The translations under genes were made by a program, and so were the position numbers. Shown here piece by piece: positions 63,323 through 64,000 of a stretch of DNA of 64,000 bases. Each line of letters starts with the position of its first letter. The first letter of the stretch is position 1. Origin of the DNA: SKPS01 sp964469215 (GTDB taxonomy: Bacteria > Bacteroidota > Bacteroidia > Bacteroidales > SKPS01); NCBI GenBank assembly GCA_964469215.1, contig CAYXYB010000010.1, positions 1 to 64,000 on the forward strand, in the 5' to 3' direction. Under the pieces are notes generated by a model. That model was not told the origin of the DNA. It saw only the letters and a program-made list of their open reading frames with translations, and searched no databases.

Positions 63323-63826
63323 TTAATCTTCATTTTTTAATGCAGGATGACTGAACCTCAGGCTGCGCATTATTGAAACCGCATCTGATAGGGGAAAGCC
63401 ATAACAGTCGAAAACGGCAAGCACGATATAGTTGCCTGAAGGGTGAGAAAGTGCACCAAGTACGAGTGAATCAGTAAATACAAGAGTGTCCAGTGCAATG
63501 ATCCAGGTTCCTTCAGTGGTGTTGGGAAATTGTGAAGGGGAACTCAGTGGAATAATATCAAATTCATCAATAATTTCTCTGATCAATTCGTAGTAAGGTT
63601 CAGAGTAGTACAGGTAAGCAGAATCTTTAGAAATAATAAGAAATTCAAGTTCCAGGTCATCAAGAGTTATCATCATGCCCTCATTATCATTAACTATTTC
63701 GGCATTGTCAGGGTTAAAAGGGAGATTCATGTTAAGTTTTGCAATATCCCACTTGTAACTATATTGTGAGAAGGCCTGTGCAGATAGAAGAAGTGAGAAT
63801 ATTGTTATTAAAGCCAAAGCTTTCAT
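63323..63826 (-). CDS. Small exported protein, function unknown
   Basis: A 167-residue secreted protein with a signal peptide (ALALITIFSLLLSAQAFSQ). The frame opens earlier at 63871, but that start would overlap the FKBP gene and place 15 residues before the signal peptide; the ATG at 63826 is preferred and leaves a 25-bp gap after the FKBP stop. The mature part has acidic stretches and a few aromatic residues (YYSEPYYELIREI), with no family recognised. It may be co-transcribed with the FKBP gene. Confidence 0.6.
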   Translation of the reverse strand: MKALALITIFSLLLSAQAFSQYSYKWDIAKLNMNLPFNPDNAEIVNDNEGMMITLDDLELEFLIISKDSAYLYYSEPYYELIREIIDEFDIIPLSSPSQFPNTTEGTWIIALDTLVFTDSLVLGALSHPSGNYIVLAVFDCYGFPLSDAVSIMRSLRFSHPALKNED

Positions 63827-63851
63827 AATGAAGATCAATCTTGTATAGAAA

Positions 63852-64000
63852 CTAATTTCTGACAATGTCAATCAGTTCAACGGTAAAGACAAGCATTTTG
63901 GCAGGTGGTATACGTTCGTTGCCCCTTTCGCCGTATCCAAGGTCAGCAGGGATATAAAGTTCAAATGTTGATCCGACAGGCATCAGTTGTACCGCTTCTA
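63852..64000 (-). CDS. FKBP-type peptidyl-prolyl isomerase (3' end, partial)
   Basis: Only the last 48 codons lie in the window; the gene continues beyond 64000. The translation reads VGSTFELYIPADLGYGERG, then the IPPAKMLVFTVELIDIV terminal strand, which is the conserved C-terminus of FKBP domains (the YIP...LGYG...IPP...L-F-VEL pattern). FKBP proteins isomerise prolyl bonds in protein folding; whether this one is exported cannot be seen here. The stop is the TAG complement at 63852-63854. Confidence 0.88.
   Translation of the reverse strand, partial: EAVQLMPVGSTFELYIPADLGYGERGNERIPPAKMLVFTVELIDIVRN

Overview
The window comes from a member of the Bacteroidota, most likely an anaerobic or facultative Bacteroidales/Marinilabiliales-type lineage. 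The evidence is type IX secretion (T9SS) C-terminal sorting domains on several very large proteins, AT-rich leaders with little Shine-Dalgarno signal, many copies of the Bacteroidota -7 box TAnnTTTG, SprB-like/PKD-like, CARDB, FISUMP, DUF1573 and PorT-type barrel proteins, and anaerobic-style genes (HydE, indolepyruvate:ferredoxin oxidoreductase). No rRNA, tRNA, CRISPR array, insertion sequence or phage gene was recognised.

Layout. 1-6.65 kb: housekeeping and anaerobic metabolism on the + strand (SirB1/transglutaminase-like protein, ribosomal protein L28 with terminator, HydE, IorA, IorB, a secreted SH3-like protein), with a convergent AcpH-like gene. 6.7-13.5 kb: a minus-strand signalling operon, read from 13.46 kb downwards: a GOLPH3/VPS74-like (GPP34) protein, STAS antagonist, RsbW-like kinase, NMT1/THI5-like binding lipoprotein, dCache-HAMP-GAF histidine kinase, and a receiver-PP2C phosphatase. 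It contains the three classes of a partner-switching module plus its likely sensors. 13.6-16.1 kb: DUF1801 protein, thiol peroxidase, FISUMP protein.

16.26-54.5 kb: one co-directional minus-strand cluster of seven secreted repeat proteins with tiny gaps, probably one ~38 kb transcription unit. The first gene encodes a 6260-residue protein: an anchor-J-like domain, three beta-helix modules, a discoidin-like domain, about 6.5 HYDIN-like super-units carrying interchangeable inserts, dockerin-like, cohesin-like and T9SS sorting domains. It is followed by a cohesin + nine-CARDB protein, an unrecognised beta-rich protein, an Fn3-like protein, a dockerin/cohesin T9SS protein, a small cohesin T9SS protein and a 1763-residue protein with 16 units on an exact 75-residue pitch and an 8-unit (1800 nt) super-period. 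Cohesin-like and dockerin-like domains occur repeatedly in one operon, which suggests a self-assembling cell-surface structure. This is the most interesting part of the window.

55.3-64 kb: nitroreductase, two secreted DUF1573 proteins, an MBL-fold hydrolase followed by an iron-sulfur APS/PAPS reductase, a class IV aminotransferase, a membrane protein, a lipoprotein glutathione peroxidase, a beta-barrel outer membrane protein, a small secreted protein and the 3' end of an FKBP-type prolyl isomerase.

A recurring small-scale feature is short tandem repeats (4-9 nt units) directly upstream of, or just inside, start codons at several unrelated genes. All functional calls are from reading motifs by eye; no database search was run.
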